In this document: piece by piece, positions 1-7,612 of the stretch | Layout of the letters: each line of letters opens with the position of its first letter | How positions within the stretch are numbered: position 1 is the first letter of the stretch | From: Rhodospirillaceae bacterium | GTDB taxonomy: Bacteria; Pseudomonadota; Alphaproteobacteria; Thalassobaculales; Thalassobaculaceae | NCBI GenBank assembly: GCA_002690995.1 | Contig: NZGS01000072.1 | Coordinates: 1 to 36,480, forward strand | Length of the DNA: 36,480 nt | Direction of reading: 5' to 3' | Translations under genes and position numbers: made by a program | Notes under the pieces: model-generated | Told to the model about the DNA's origin: nothing | What the model saw: only the letters and a program-made list of their open reading frames with translations | Database searches by the model: none

Positions 1-722
1 AATTGCAGCGTCAGAGCCCAGAGCGTCTCTGAATCTATAGGAATTGCTTCTCCTCTATTGAGAGCAAACATGAGTTCACGTCTTGCTACTACAGCCCACG
101 TCTCAAAACTAATAGATGGGACGATTGTCCACGTTAATACATTTATCAAAAGCCGATCACGTAAAGTGTCTGCGATTGACTTTGTATATCTAGTATTTTC
201 ATAATTATTTTTTTTCTCAAATTCTAGAATCTTTTCAAACCTGCCTGCTATTTCAATTAACTTAATAGCTGGGAAAGCTAATCTTTGATAATCAACATTT
301 TTAAAACTGAAAAGAAGAAGCAGTAGATTACGCGCTCTAGCTGATGGTCTATTAAATCTTATTTGGCTAATATTATAAACGGCTTCTGAAACAACCTGAC
401 TATCCGAATCTGACTTTTTCAGCATAAAAATATAATTGTTCAACGCTTCTTCAATTTTTTCTATCTGCCAGAATGCCCGTGTCAAATTGTTGCGAGCTAT
501 CATATAATTGGGATCAAGCTTTACTGCCCTTTGGTAACTTTTTATGGCTTGGTTTATTTCACCTGATGCTCGCAAAGCGACACCCAAGTTGTTGTGAACT
601 TCTGGAACTCTTGGGAATGCTCTAGCCAGCTCGCTATAAATTTCTATCGATCTCTCAAACTCGCCGCGCGATAGCAGTTCGCCAGCTTGACGCGACTTAC
701 TCAACCAGTTTCCATGCAGCAT
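1..722 (-). CDS. TPR-repeat protein, 3' end beyond window (partial)
   Basis: An open reading frame of 240 codons runs off the left edge; only the N-terminal part is seen. It starts with MLHGNWLSKSRQAG at an ATG preceded by AGGA, 17 bp after the stop of the upstream TPR-oxygenase gene, so the two are probably cotranscribed. Residues about 10-110 contain helical TPR-type repeats, including VHNNLGVALRASGEINQAIK and the following YQRAVKLDPNY. The visible C-terminal part (ARRELMFALNRG, then ETLWALTLQ) resembles, from memory, the linker of alphaproteobacterial TPR proteins that carry a SAM-dependent methyltransferase domain. That domain, if present, lies outside the window. The TPR call is seen in the sequence; the methyltransferase idea is inference. 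TPR repeats usually mediate protein-protein contacts. Confidence 0.75.
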   Translation of the reverse strand, partial: MLHGNWLSKSRQAGELLSRGEFERSIEIYSELARAFPRVPEVHNNLGVALRASGEINQAIKSYQRAVKLDPNYMIARNNLTRAFWQIEKIEEALNNYIFMLKKSDSDSQVVSEAVYNISQIRFNRPSARARNLLLLLFSFKNVDYQRLAFPAIKLIEIAGRFEKILEFEKKNNYENTRYTKSIADTLRDRLLINVLTWTIVPSISFETWAVVARRELMFALNRGEAIPIDSETLWALTLQ

Positions 723-739
723 TTAGACATCCTAAACCA

Positions 740-1963
740 TTAACTGTAATCAGCGTGAACATCAAACGCTACACTAATTCTAGTATCCGGACTGGTAAAA
801 GGGATCGTGCCATGCCAAACATAAGACGGGAACATGACAATCATTCCCGGTTTGGGCGCTATCCTCTCAAAATTTTCCTCTCCGCCAAGCGCAGGCAGAC
901 CATAGCCAGGTCTATTGAATTCCAGCCATCCCGCATAAGGGTTCTCTTCAACTGAATTTTTAGGCAGGGAAACATAATAGACACCACTCATCCAGCCTTG
1001 ATTATGGATGTGGCTTGATTGATGGTCGTTAGAACCTAATACATTCGCCCAGATATCTATAGTATATCGTGCTGGTTTATATCCTAGAAACGGATGATTT
1101 TCTTTATTTTTCAGGTGTCTCATGTAATTGCTTACTGCATTCACAATAGCAACCTCAAATTTTTTTAAAATAGGATTATTATAATCAAACAAACGAGGAA
1201 CGACTGCGCCGCCTCTAATTGCTCTCTTTGCTGGATCCCAATCAGATGTAAAATTTGGGTGCTTCAATATCACTTTTTTTAATTTCTCATTAAAAGCTAC
1301 TAAATTCTGACCAGGTGTATTTAACTGCAACTCGCTTGTTTGAATTAATTTCCCAAAACCTATCAATTCATCTGCCTCGCTTTCCCTGCCAAGGCCCTGG
1401 AGGATGATAGTCTTATACGCGTTAGCTCTAATGTTATTGGGACTGAAACTCAAAACATTATTTATCGTTTTTAACGCATCATCAGGAAGCAACATTTTTA
1501 GTTGAATAGCTGCGCAATTATTGAGTGCGGGGAGAGACTTTGGCTGATTTATGACCGCTCTTTTATAAACTTCGAAAATTTTAGGATTATCTGCATCCGA
1601 ATAAATATCCAGGTTTTGCATTATATTTCCTATAGCAACGTGTGGAGCACTTTGTGCTGGCTCGAGCATTAATGCTTTTTTATAACATCTTAAGGCGTTT
1701 AATTTTTTCTTTTTGTTTTCATAAAAATCACCCATGGCATTATATGCTTGCATATAGTAAGCGTGATGACTGATTACGGTCTTTAAGATTTTCTCAACGG
1801 CATTGGGTCTACCAGTTTGCAAAAGTATTTTTGCAAGAAGTACAGAGGCTATCGGGTGATTAATCTCAAATTCTAATACAGATCTATATAAAGCTTCAGC
1901 TTCAGAAATGCGATTTTCATTGTGATGGTAGATCGCTCGTTTTAATGCGTCGTTAATATTCAT
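740..1963 (-). CDS. TPR plus putative 2OG-Fe(II) oxygenase domain protein
   Basis: A 407-residue protein. Residues 1-190 are TPR-like helical repeats (for example ALRCYKKALMLEPAQSAPH). Residues about 215-407 match the putative 2OG-Fe(II) oxygenase family (PF13759 type). Visible signatures are SHIHNQGWMSGVYYV, which holds candidate iron-binding histidines, then PGMIVMFPSYVWHGT with the distal histidine, and TRISVAFDVH with the arginine expected to bind 2-oxoglutarate. The family is expected to use Fe(II), O2 and 2-oxoglutarate to hydroxylate a substrate, but most members have no known substrate. The ATG start has no strong Shine-Dalgarno sequence. The next gene downstream encodes another TPR protein 17 bp away. 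Domain assignment is fairly sure; the target is unknown. Confidence 0.85.
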   Translation of the reverse strand: MNINDALKRAIYHHNENRISEAEALYRSVLEFEINHPIASVLLAKILLQTGRPNAVEKILKTVISHHAYYMQAYNAMGDFYENKKKKLNALRCYKKALMLEPAQSAPHVAIGNIMQNLDIYSDADNPKIFEVYKRAVINQPKSLPALNNCAAIQLKMLLPDDALKTINNVLSFSPNNIRANAYKTIILQGLGRESEADELIGFGKLIQTSELQLNTPGQNLVAFNEKLKKVILKHPNFTSDWDPAKRAIRGGAVVPRLFDYNNPILKKFEVAIVNAVSNYMRHLKNKENHPFLGYKPARYTIDIWANVLGSNDHQSSHIHNQGWMSGVYYVSLPKNSVEENPYAGWLEFNRPGYGLPALGGEENFERIAPKPGMIVMFPSYVWHGTIPFTSPDTRISVAFDVHADYS

Positions 1964-2126
1964 CAGATCAACAGGTTTTTCTTAATTGAGCTCAAGCATA
2001 CTTCACTTGTCAAACAAAATAAAAGTAAGATAAATTGCTAGGGTAGGTAGACAATATAGCTTGTTTCTTTTATACAGCCAAAAGAGGACCGTCGTTAGAC
2101 GTCCCAACGTTTTTGCAGGAGCACGT

Positions 2127-2202
2127 GCCCAGGTAGCTCAGTTGGTAGAGCAGTGGACTGAAAATCCGCGTGTCGGTGGTTCAAATCCGCCCCTGGGCAC
2201 CA
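2127..2202 (+). tRNA. tRNA-Phe (GAA), CCA encoded
   Basis: A 76-nt cloverleaf. The acceptor strand GCCCAGG pairs with CCTGGGC, followed by discriminator A and an encoded CCA. The anticodon stem is GTGGA/TCCGC around the loop CTGAAAA, giving anticodon GAA (phenylalanine). The T arm is GGTGG-TTCAAAT-CCGCC. The gene stands alone on plus, with its 3' end facing the queE side. A near copy of its 3' 47 nt occurs at 7613-7659, so this gene is a candidate integration site. Confidence 0.97.
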
Positions 2203-2539
2203 GCTGCCTAAGAAAAAAAGCCAGCCTTTCTCCGGTACCACGCAAGTTAATAATAGACCCAAATGTGCCCAATATGCCGGGTTTCTGCCAATCACTGTGA
2301 CACAGTTGTGACAGACGGGCGGGGTTTCCAACAACCTTTATGCAAACTTCCTTTTTTCAACTGGCTAATTATATTTGTAATTCCCAATAGTATATTTAAG
2401 TTAATAACAAAAAATACTTCATAAATCGCTTGAAATTCTGGGCATCCTTTCATCGAAAGATTAATTTCCTTTCGGTTGATTAAAACGATAAGGGTTGGCG
2501 TTTACAAATTTGATTTTTTTCTCACTCAGAATTTGAACA
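2203..2539 (+). other. Intergenic region with palindromes upstream of queE
   Basis: This 337-bp stretch between tRNA-Phe and queE holds no convincing gene; the small frames that cross it also cross the tRNA. It contains a perfect palindrome ACTGTG-A-CACAGT at 2294-2306, with GTGACA repeated just after it at about 2307-2313. It also contains a hairpin-forming inverted repeat, ATCGAAAG (2452-2459) with CTTTCGGT (2469-2476), about 65 bp before the queE start. No T run follows either, so they look more like binding sites or leader structure than terminators. I could not match the leader to a preQ1 riboswitch. Confidence 0.4.
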
Positions 2540-3172
2540 ATGTATTCTATTAAAGAAATTTTTTATACACTCCAGGGTGAGGGTGCGAACGCTGGCAGGG
2601 CAGCCGTATTCTGTCGTTTCACTGGTTGTAACCTATGGTCTGGAAGGGAAAAAGACAGAGATAGAGCGATATGTAAATTTTGCGATACCGACTTTGTAGG
2701 CACAGATGGAACAATGGGTGGGCAATACAAGACAGCAGAAGCTTTAGTCGAAGCTATGCAAGGCCTATGGCCTGATAATCAGAAAAAAAATAAGTTTGTA
2801 GTTCTAACCGGAGGCGAGCCACTTCTGCAGGTTGATAGTAGCCTAATCAAACAGCTGCACGAACATGACTTCGAAGTTGCCGTTGAAACGAATGGCACAA
2901 TCCCGTTACCGAGTGGGATAGACTGGGTATGCGTTAGCCCAAAGCAGGGCGCAAAGTTGCGCGTGACAAAGGGAAACGAAATTAAAATTGTATACCCTCA
3001 AATTGGTTTGCGGTTGGTTGAATTTGAAAATATGTCATTTGACCATTTCTTTCTTCAACCAATGGATAATGTGGACCGAGTGGGAAATACAAACTTCTGC
3101 GTAAATGCCTGCCTAGAAAACCCGAAATGGCGGCTATCAGTGCAAACTCATAAGGAGATCGGAATACGTTGA
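2540..3172 (+). CDS. queE: 7-carboxy-7-deazaguanine synthase QueE
   Basis: A 210-residue radical-SAM enzyme that converts 6-carboxytetrahydropterin to 7-carboxy-7-deazaguanine in queuosine/preQ0 synthesis. It opens with YSIKEIFYTLQGEGANAGR, typical of QueE. It has the expanded iron-sulfur cysteine motif seen in this family, a cysteine in GCNLWSG followed by CKFCDTDF, so the CX14CX2C spacing replaces CX3CX2C. VLTGGEPLLQ is the SAM-binding GGE motif and VETNGT follows. Length is normal. The end is convergent with queC, whose stop is only 16 bp away, and queF follows beyond queC. There is no strong Shine-Dalgarno sequence before the ATG. Confidence 0.95.
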   Translation: MYSIKEIFYTLQGEGANAGRAAVFCRFTGCNLWSGREKDRDRAICKFCDTDFVGTDGTMGGQYKTAEALVEAMQGLWPDNQKKNKFVVLTGGEPLLQVDSSLIKQLHEHDFEVAVETNGTIPLPSGIDWVCVSPKQGAKLRVTKGNEIKIVYPQIGLRLVEFENMSFDHFFLQPMDNVDRVGNTNFCVNACLENPKWRLSVQTHKEIGIR

Positions 3173-3187
3173 ATGTGGCAGAACATG

Positions 3188-3868
3188 CTATGCCGTCTTC
3201 CAAAACTCAGTGTCATCATAAGAGGTAGGGTCATCAATACCAGCTAAGTGAAAAGCTTCTAACCTTTCGACACAAGTGCCGCATCTACCGCAGTGCCTTT
3301 CAAGGCCTTTATAACAACTCCACGTTTCCTGGAATGGAACATCCAACTCACTTCCAACGCTGACAATATCCGCCTTTGATGAACCAACAAAAGGCGCGTA
3401 GAGGTCAATTTTCGATACACCGTCCAGCGCCAAAAGTTGCATCTCCTTAAAAGCGTCTACAAACTCTGGCCGGCAATCTGGGTATATAAAATGATCACCT
3501 GCGTGTACTGCAGCGGCAACTGTTTGGAGATTTTCTCTGGCCGCTAAAGCAAACGCAATAGTAAGCATAATGGGGTTTCTATTAGGGACTACGGTCGTCA
3601 TCATCGATTGTTCTGCATAATGTCCATCGGGTACCGGAGTAGAGTCAGTGAGAGCAGACGAACCCAGAATCTTTGTAAGATTTGATATATCTATTATTTC
3701 ATGGGGAACACCCAATGCCGAGGAAGCTTTTTCAGCAAAGTTAAGCTCTTTTTTATGTCTCTGCCCGTAATCAAATGACAACAAATAAGACAAATTGCCT
3801 TCCGCATGCACCTTATAGGCAAGTGTCACAGAGTCGAGCCCCCCTGAACAGAGAACTAAAGTAGACAT
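3188..3868 (-). CDS. queC: 7-cyano-7-deazaguanine synthase QueC
   Basis: A 226-residue ATP-dependent enzyme that turns 7-carboxy-7-deazaguanine into preQ0. The N-terminus LVLCSGGLDSVTLAY carries the PP-loop SGGxDS that binds ATP. The C-terminal zinc site is the cysteine cluster in WSCYKGLERHCGRCGTC. The start ATG has GGGGATTTAG in front of it, giving a good Shine-Dalgarno. The gene is divergent from queF, with 90 bp between the two starts, so the gap should hold both promoters. It is convergent with queE. Length and motifs are normal. Confidence 0.96.
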   Translation of the reverse strand: MSTLVLCSGGLDSVTLAYKVHAEGNLSYLLSFDYGQRHKKELNFAEKASSALGVPHEIIDISNLTKILGSSALTDSTPVPDGHYAEQSMMTTVVPNRNPIMLTIAFALAARENLQTVAAAVHAGDHFIYPDCRPEFVDAFKEMQLLALDGVSKIDLYAPFVGSSKADIVSVGSELDVPFQETWSCYKGLERHCGRCGTCVERLEAFHLAGIDDPTSYDDTEFWKTA

Positions 3869-3958
3869 CTAAATCCCCAAAAAAACGTCTAAGATTGTTT
3901 AATTTTACCTACGTCCTACCTAAGAAATATATTCAATACAACGCTAAAGGCAAACTGC

Positions 3959-4426
3959 ATGAGCGACCCAAATATTTATAAGGACCTTACCCTGCTTGGC
4001 GGAGAGACAAACTTACCAAATAACCCAGACGAAGCGATATTGGAAAGCGTCCCAAACCCACAAAAAGATGTAAATTACTGTGTTCGCTTTACAGCGCCCG
4101 AGTTCACATCGTTATGCCCTTTGACGGGGCAACCCGACTTCGCGCATCTAGTAATTGACTATGTACCGAAAGATTGGCTTGTTGAAAGTAAATCACTCAA
4201 GCTTTATCTCGGAGCCTTCAGAAACCACGGAGCATTCCATGAAGACTGCACTATCAGCATAGCCAGGAAAATTACAGATCTATTGGAACCGGAATGGCTT
4301 CGCATAGGCGGCTACTGGTTTCCCAGGGGGGGCATACCCATTGATATTTTTTATCAAACGGGTAATGGGCCTAAAGGTGTCTGGATACCGGATCAAAATG
4401 TACCGACTTACAGAGGTCGTGGTTAA
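3959..4426 (+). CDS. queF: NADPH-dependent 7-cyano-7-deazaguanine reductase QueF (type I)
   Basis: A 155-residue reductase that converts preQ0 to preQ1, the base inserted into tRNA by Tgt on the queuosine route. The short single-domain length fits the type I, FolE-like family. [12 protein letters not shown] holds the catalytic cysteine that forms a thioimide with preQ0 and the following aspartate. [10 protein letters not shown] is the QueF motif associated with NADPH binding. FHEDC and the terminal region are also typical. An AAGG lies about 9 bp before the ATG. The presence of queF argues for tRNA queuosine rather than a DNA-modification system. QueD and FolE are not encoded in the window. 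Confidence 0.96.
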   Translation: MSDPNIYKDLTLLGGETNLPNNPDEAILESVPNPQKDVNYCVRFTAPEFTSLCPLTGQPDFAHLVIDYVPKDWLVESKSLKLYLGAFRNHGAFHEDCTISIARKITDLLEPEWLRIGGYWFPRGGIPIDIFYQTGNGPKGVWIPDQNVPTYRGRG

Positions 4427-4838
4427 AATGAAGGGTATAACTAGAAGTTTTTCCCCAAGAGAAAATCCATACCGTGTTCCATAACGCACTAAGTTTATTG
4501 GTGTGTAGCTATATGCCCTCTGACATAGCATAAAAGCACCCGTTACCAAAGAGTGCAAGATTCAACTTTTAAATAAAAATCTCCAAAACAAGACAACTAA
4601 ACAAAGTGATCTAAGCGTCATATCTCAGACGTAAATTTCATATGACAAAAATTTTGTGGATTAAAATAGCTGCCGCTTCTTGTATGCCCACCTTAATGTT
4701 TTGCGCGTGTAAGTTACTGAAGCGGAAGAAGAGCTGCAAGAATAGGTCAAGGTATATAAAAACCACTAACTAAAATATTAGCACGCGGGCCGTAAAAGAC
4801 GAATGCTACATTGACAACGCACATAGGGGTTATGGCGT
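4427..4838 (+). other. Gene-poor stretch after queF, one doubtful short ORF
   Basis: In this 412-bp stretch I see no confident gene. The only frame with any gene-like property is 4642-4773 (plus, 43 codons, MTKILWIKIAASCMPTLMFC...), with a hydrophobic N-terminus and a cluster of cysteines followed by a basic tail. It has no clear Shine-Dalgarno sequence and I do not recognise it. No terminator hairpin with a T run is visible after queF. The low gene density fits a decayed accessory segment. Confidence 0.35.
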
Positions 4839-5027
4839 ATGGATAATCAGCCCGCAAAAAGCGACGCCGAGCTAAAACTACTTATGAAAGCGTGTTGGAA
4901 CAAATATCAGCTTTCTGGCGATATAACGCACTTAGTTGAGGCTGTGCGTGCAGCACCCTTTTTTGGTGAGCGAGAATTGGCTCGTGAGATTGCGAGACTT
5001 TTGAATTCGCTCAAACCTGTGGTTTAG
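4839..5027 (+). CDS. Small hypothetical protein, 62 residues
   Basis: I do not recognise this gene. The frame starts at an ATG preceded by AGGGG about 8 bp upstream, and encodes a compact, charged, probably helical protein without signal peptide or membrane segment (ELKLLMKACWNKYQL, then ERELAREIARLLNSL). It stands alone between the gene-poor stretch after queF and the NTF2-like gene on the other strand. The size, helical content and good ribosome site support a real gene, but no function can be proposed. Confidence 0.5.
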   Translation: MDNQPAKSDAELKLLMKACWNKYQLSGDITHLVEAVRAAPFFGERELAREIARLLNSLKPVV

Positions 5028-5206
5028 ATTCGCAGCCCTCTAATTAATCTCGCGCTATAATGTTTGTGACCTAAACGGACTTGTGTTCGCCGTTCTAGAG
5101 CGCTCGTCTATAAGTAATCACTTAAAGTTCGAGGAGACTTCGATCCGCTTACACCGGCAATGGGTACTAGTTCCAAAATCTGGCTTCCACCCAAAATATC
5201 TGTTAG

Positions 5207-5602
5207 CTAGGCTTTTCTTACATTGAACGGATTGCGGCTAATAAGTCGCCAATCCCCACTTTTGTTTGCGACAGTAAAGATTGCATTAAAAGTTTGGAGG
5301 AGCGTTCCATCAGCGTTAAACCTGCTGGCTTCAATAAGGAACGCGACTTTTTTTGTATCACCAATTATTTCTTCCATGCTTAACAGCTCTACCTTACTAC
5401 CAACCCATTCTGGCTGATTCGTTCCCCAATCTGAATCTCTATATTCGGGAACGTCCTCTTCATATAGATAGATTGCAGGTAAATTTTCCGACATCCCAAC
5501 TTGGTGAAATGGTAGATGAATTGAGTCCCTAAATTTTAATTCTCTTCCCGAGCCTGCTGTTTTAATTGCATCTTTCACTGCTTGCTGTGGAGTGGGCGCC
5601 AT
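5207..5602 (-). CDS. NTF2-like (SnoaL-type fold) hypothetical protein
   Basis: A 131-residue protein. The pattern of an N-terminal helix, a set of beta strands (KVELLSMEEIIGDTKKVAFLIEA is longer than needed; the core is KKVAFLIEASRFNADG) and a final strand ending SGDWRLISRNPF is typical of NTF2/SnoaL-like small proteins. Some of these are enzymes and some are binding proteins. It is divergent from the flavin monooxygenase gene that starts 188 bp to the right, so a functional link with that oxidation module is possible but unproven. The fold call rests on overall pattern, not on a diagnostic motif. Confidence 0.6.
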   Translation of the reverse strand: MAPTPQQAVKDAIKTAGSGRELKFRDSIHLPFHQVGMSENLPAIYLYEEDVPEYRDSDWGTNQPEWVGSKVELLSMEEIIGDTKKVAFLIEASRFNADGTLLQTFNAIFTVANKSGDWRLISRNPFNVRKA

Positions 5603-5790
5603 TTTTGATTCTCTCCCAATTCATTAGATGTTGCTCTAGGTAGGATACGTTCGGTTTTCACCGCGCCCAAGGAAAAGCAGTAGATTGTTTAATCAGAGAC
5701 ATTATATTAAAGGTTCAGAAGAATAACGTGCAACATAAACAAGTTAATGTGGTCCTCGATTAAAACTTTTATACATAGGAATTCATTAAA

Positions 5791-7140
5791 ATGCGGCAGA
5801 TGACATTCGTAGCCTTTCTCCAAGCTCAGAACTGCACTAATTTAGCTAGTTCTTGGCGACACCCTGAATCGAGAACAGATACATGGTCCCCTGCCTATTA
5901 CCGTCACCTTGGGAATGTCTTGGAACGCGGGAAATTCCATTTAGGGTTTTTTGATGACCGCCTTTCCATGCCAGATATGTATGGACGTAATCATGCACAT
6001 ACTGTCCAGAATGGCATACGATGCGTGAAAATGGACCCTGTTACAACGCTCACAGTTATGGGCATGGCTACGTCGAGACTTGGCCTCGGAGCAACCTATT
6101 CTACTACTTATTACGAGCCCTTTCATGTCGCTCGGGTCTTTCAAACACTCGATTTGATGAGTGAGGGGAGAGCCGCTTGGAACGTGGTAACCTCATTAAA
6201 TGATGGTGAAGCACAAAATATGGGTCAAGATAGGGTAAATGAGCACGATTTAAGATATGATCGCGCGGACGAGTTTATGGAGGTAGTCCTAGGTCATTGG
6301 GATTCGTGGGAAGACGACGCCATTGTCCAAGATAAGTCGATCGGTTACTTCGCAGACCCTGAGAAAGTTCATCGACTTGATCACGACGGCACTTTCTTTA
6401 AATCTAGGGGCCCTTTCACTGTACCCCGTTCACCACAAGGGCATCCAATGATAATTCAGGCTGGTCAAAGTGGGAGAGGCAAGAAATTTGGTGCAAGATG
6501 GGGCGAGTTGATATTTCTCAATTATCCCAATATAGAAGTTGGTAAAAAAGAGTATGCAGAATTCAAAAGTGATGTTGCAAACATGGGCCGTGATCCCGAA
6601 CATGTTAAAATAACACCGGCCATTTACACCGTTGCGGCAGCAACAAAATCAGAGGCAGAAGATAAGTACGCTCTTATAGATAAATTACCAACTGAAGGGG
6701 ATGCTCTATCACTGCTATCTGAGGCATTAAACTTCGATTTTTCGGTTAAGGGTCTAGACGACCCTTTCACCAAAGAAGAACTTGATAGCATACAAGGTCT
6801 GCAGGCTATTCGCGATAGGGTGATAGAATTAAGCAAGGGTCCAAACCCGACTGTCCGCGATTTCATAAAGTATAGTCAGAGGGGGCGTCCGCGCGATCCA
6901 ATCGTGGGTGGGCCCAAAGAAGTTGCTGATAAACTCGAAGAGTGGTTCGTCGAGCGAGCCTGCGATGGGTTTGTGTTTGCGGCAAGCTATACGCCTGGTT
7001 CTTACGAGGATATCGTGGATTATGTAGTGCCAGAATTACAGAAAAGGGGCCTTTATCACAAAGACTATAGCGGAAGCACGTTAAGGGAGAACGTCGGTGT
7101 CCCTGTTCCACCAGTACGAAATTGGAATAAGCTAGACTAG
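5791..7140 (+). CDS. LLM-class flavin-dependent monooxygenase, NtaA/SnaA/DszA family
   Basis: A 449-residue bacterial-luciferase-like monooxygenase. Family marks include WRHPESRTD near the N-terminus, TSRLGLGATYSTTYYEPFH (flavin-site strand), GRAAWNVVTSLND, and the C-terminal DGFVFAASYTPGSYEDIVD. The NtaA/SnaA/DszA group uses reduced FMN and O2 to oxidise organic nitrogen or sulfur compounds, or hydrocarbons; FMNH2 comes from a separate reductase. No reductase gene is seen nearby. AGGA lies about 10 bp before the ATG. A small ABM-fold gene follows after 57 bp and is probably in the same operon. The substrate cannot be deduced. The gene lies inside the interval bounded by tRNA-Phe and its 3' remnant. 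Confidence 0.92.
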   Translation: MRQMTFVAFLQAQNCTNLASSWRHPESRTDTWSPAYYRHLGNVLERGKFHLGFFDDRLSMPDMYGRNHAHTVQNGIRCVKMDPVTTLTVMGMATSRLGLGATYSTTYYEPFHVARVFQTLDLMSEGRAAWNVVTSLNDGEAQNMGQDRVNEHDLRYDRADEFMEVVLGHWDSWEDDAIVQDKSIGYFADPEKVHRLDHDGTFFKSRGPFTVPRSPQGHPMIIQAGQSGRGKKFGARWGELIFLNYPNIEVGKKEYAEFKSDVANMGRDPEHVKITPAIYTVAAATKSEAEDKYALIDKLPTEGDALSLLSEALNFDFSVKGLDDPFTKEELDSIQGLQAIRDRVIELSKGPNPTVRDFIKYSQRGRPRDPIVGGPKEVADKLEEWFVERACDGFVFAASYTPGSYEDIVDYVVPELQKRGLYHKDYSGSTLRENVGVPVPPVRNWNKLD

Positions 7141-7197
7141 AATCTACTCTAAACAAATTTAATCGCTAACATTTTAACATTAAGTGGATGTAATAAA

Positions 7198-7542
7198 ATG
7201 ACCAAGGAAGTCTCAATGTTGGGTAAATTAATTATTAAGGACGGGAAAACGGGGCTCGCAGCACCTCTCGTCTCGAAACTTTTGGATGATGTAAAAACAC
7301 AGGGCAATGCCGTGCGTTATGAGTATTTTATTGCAGGCAATGAGGTCCACCTTTTTGAAGCTTACGCAGACAGTGATGGCTGGGAGCGGCATGTGGACCG
7401 TTTCTTGGAAAACTACGCTGATGAATTCCTTACTATCTTTGAGCCAAATCAAATGTTCGCTTATGGACCTGTCTCCCAAAAACTTAAAGAAAAAATTAAA
7501 GACTTTGGCTTCACATACTTTGATAAGCTTGGCGGAGTGTAA
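7198..7542 (+). CDS. Antibiotic-biosynthesis-monooxygenase (ABM) fold protein
   Basis: A 114-residue dimeric ferredoxin-like protein. The core reads as the ABM pattern: LGKLIIKDGK, a helix, then RYEYFIAGNEVHLFEAYAD, a tryptophan, HVDRFLENY. ABM-fold proteins include cofactor-free quinol or anthrone monooxygenases and heme-degrading enzymes. The C-terminus (ending FTYFDKLGGV) is longer than the minimal domain. A second ATG at 7216 would give a start closer to the family consensus. The gene follows the LLM monooxygenase at 57 bp, suggesting the two act in one oxidation pathway. A strong hairpin sits just past the stop. Confidence 0.8.
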   Translation: MTKEVSMLGKLIIKDGKTGLAAPLVSKLLDDVKTQGNAVRYEYFIAGNEVHLFEAYADSDGWERHVDRFLENYADEFLTIFEPNQMFAYGPVSQKLKEKIKDFGFTYFDKLGGV

Positions 7543-7556
7543 GTTCATAAAGCCGT

Positions 7557-7594
7557 TATGTACTTTGGTCTTACAATACTGACAAAAGTACATA
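7557..7594. repeat. Inverted repeat / hairpin after the ABM gene
   Basis: TATGTACTTT at 7557-7566 is perfectly complementary to AAAGTACATA at 7585-7594. The 18-nt loop can extend the stem by GTC/GAC across one G-A mismatch. It begins 15 bp after the ABM stop codon and ends 18 bp before the tRNA-Phe remnant. No T tract follows, so it is not a standard intrinsic terminator on plus. It may end the LLM-ABM transcript, stabilise the mRNA 3' end, or be part of a recombination site. Confidence 0.6.
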
Positions 7595-7612
7595 CGCTGC
7601 TAAACAAAATTA

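Noticed and set aside
2061-2334. Open frames on both strands across the tRNA-Phe region
   Set aside because: They read through the tRNA gene and have no protein-like features or ribosome sites.
2452-2539. preQ1 riboswitch before queE
   Set aside because: The leader has a hairpin but not the aptamer pattern I know for preQ1 riboswitches.
4280-4558. Minus-strand frame at the end of queF
   Set aside because: More than half lies antisense to queF and the rest has no recognisable features.
4642-4773. 43-codon frame with a hydrophobic start and cysteines, possibly a small lipoprotein
   Set aside because: No ribosome site, no standard lipobox and no recognisable family; kept only as a remark.
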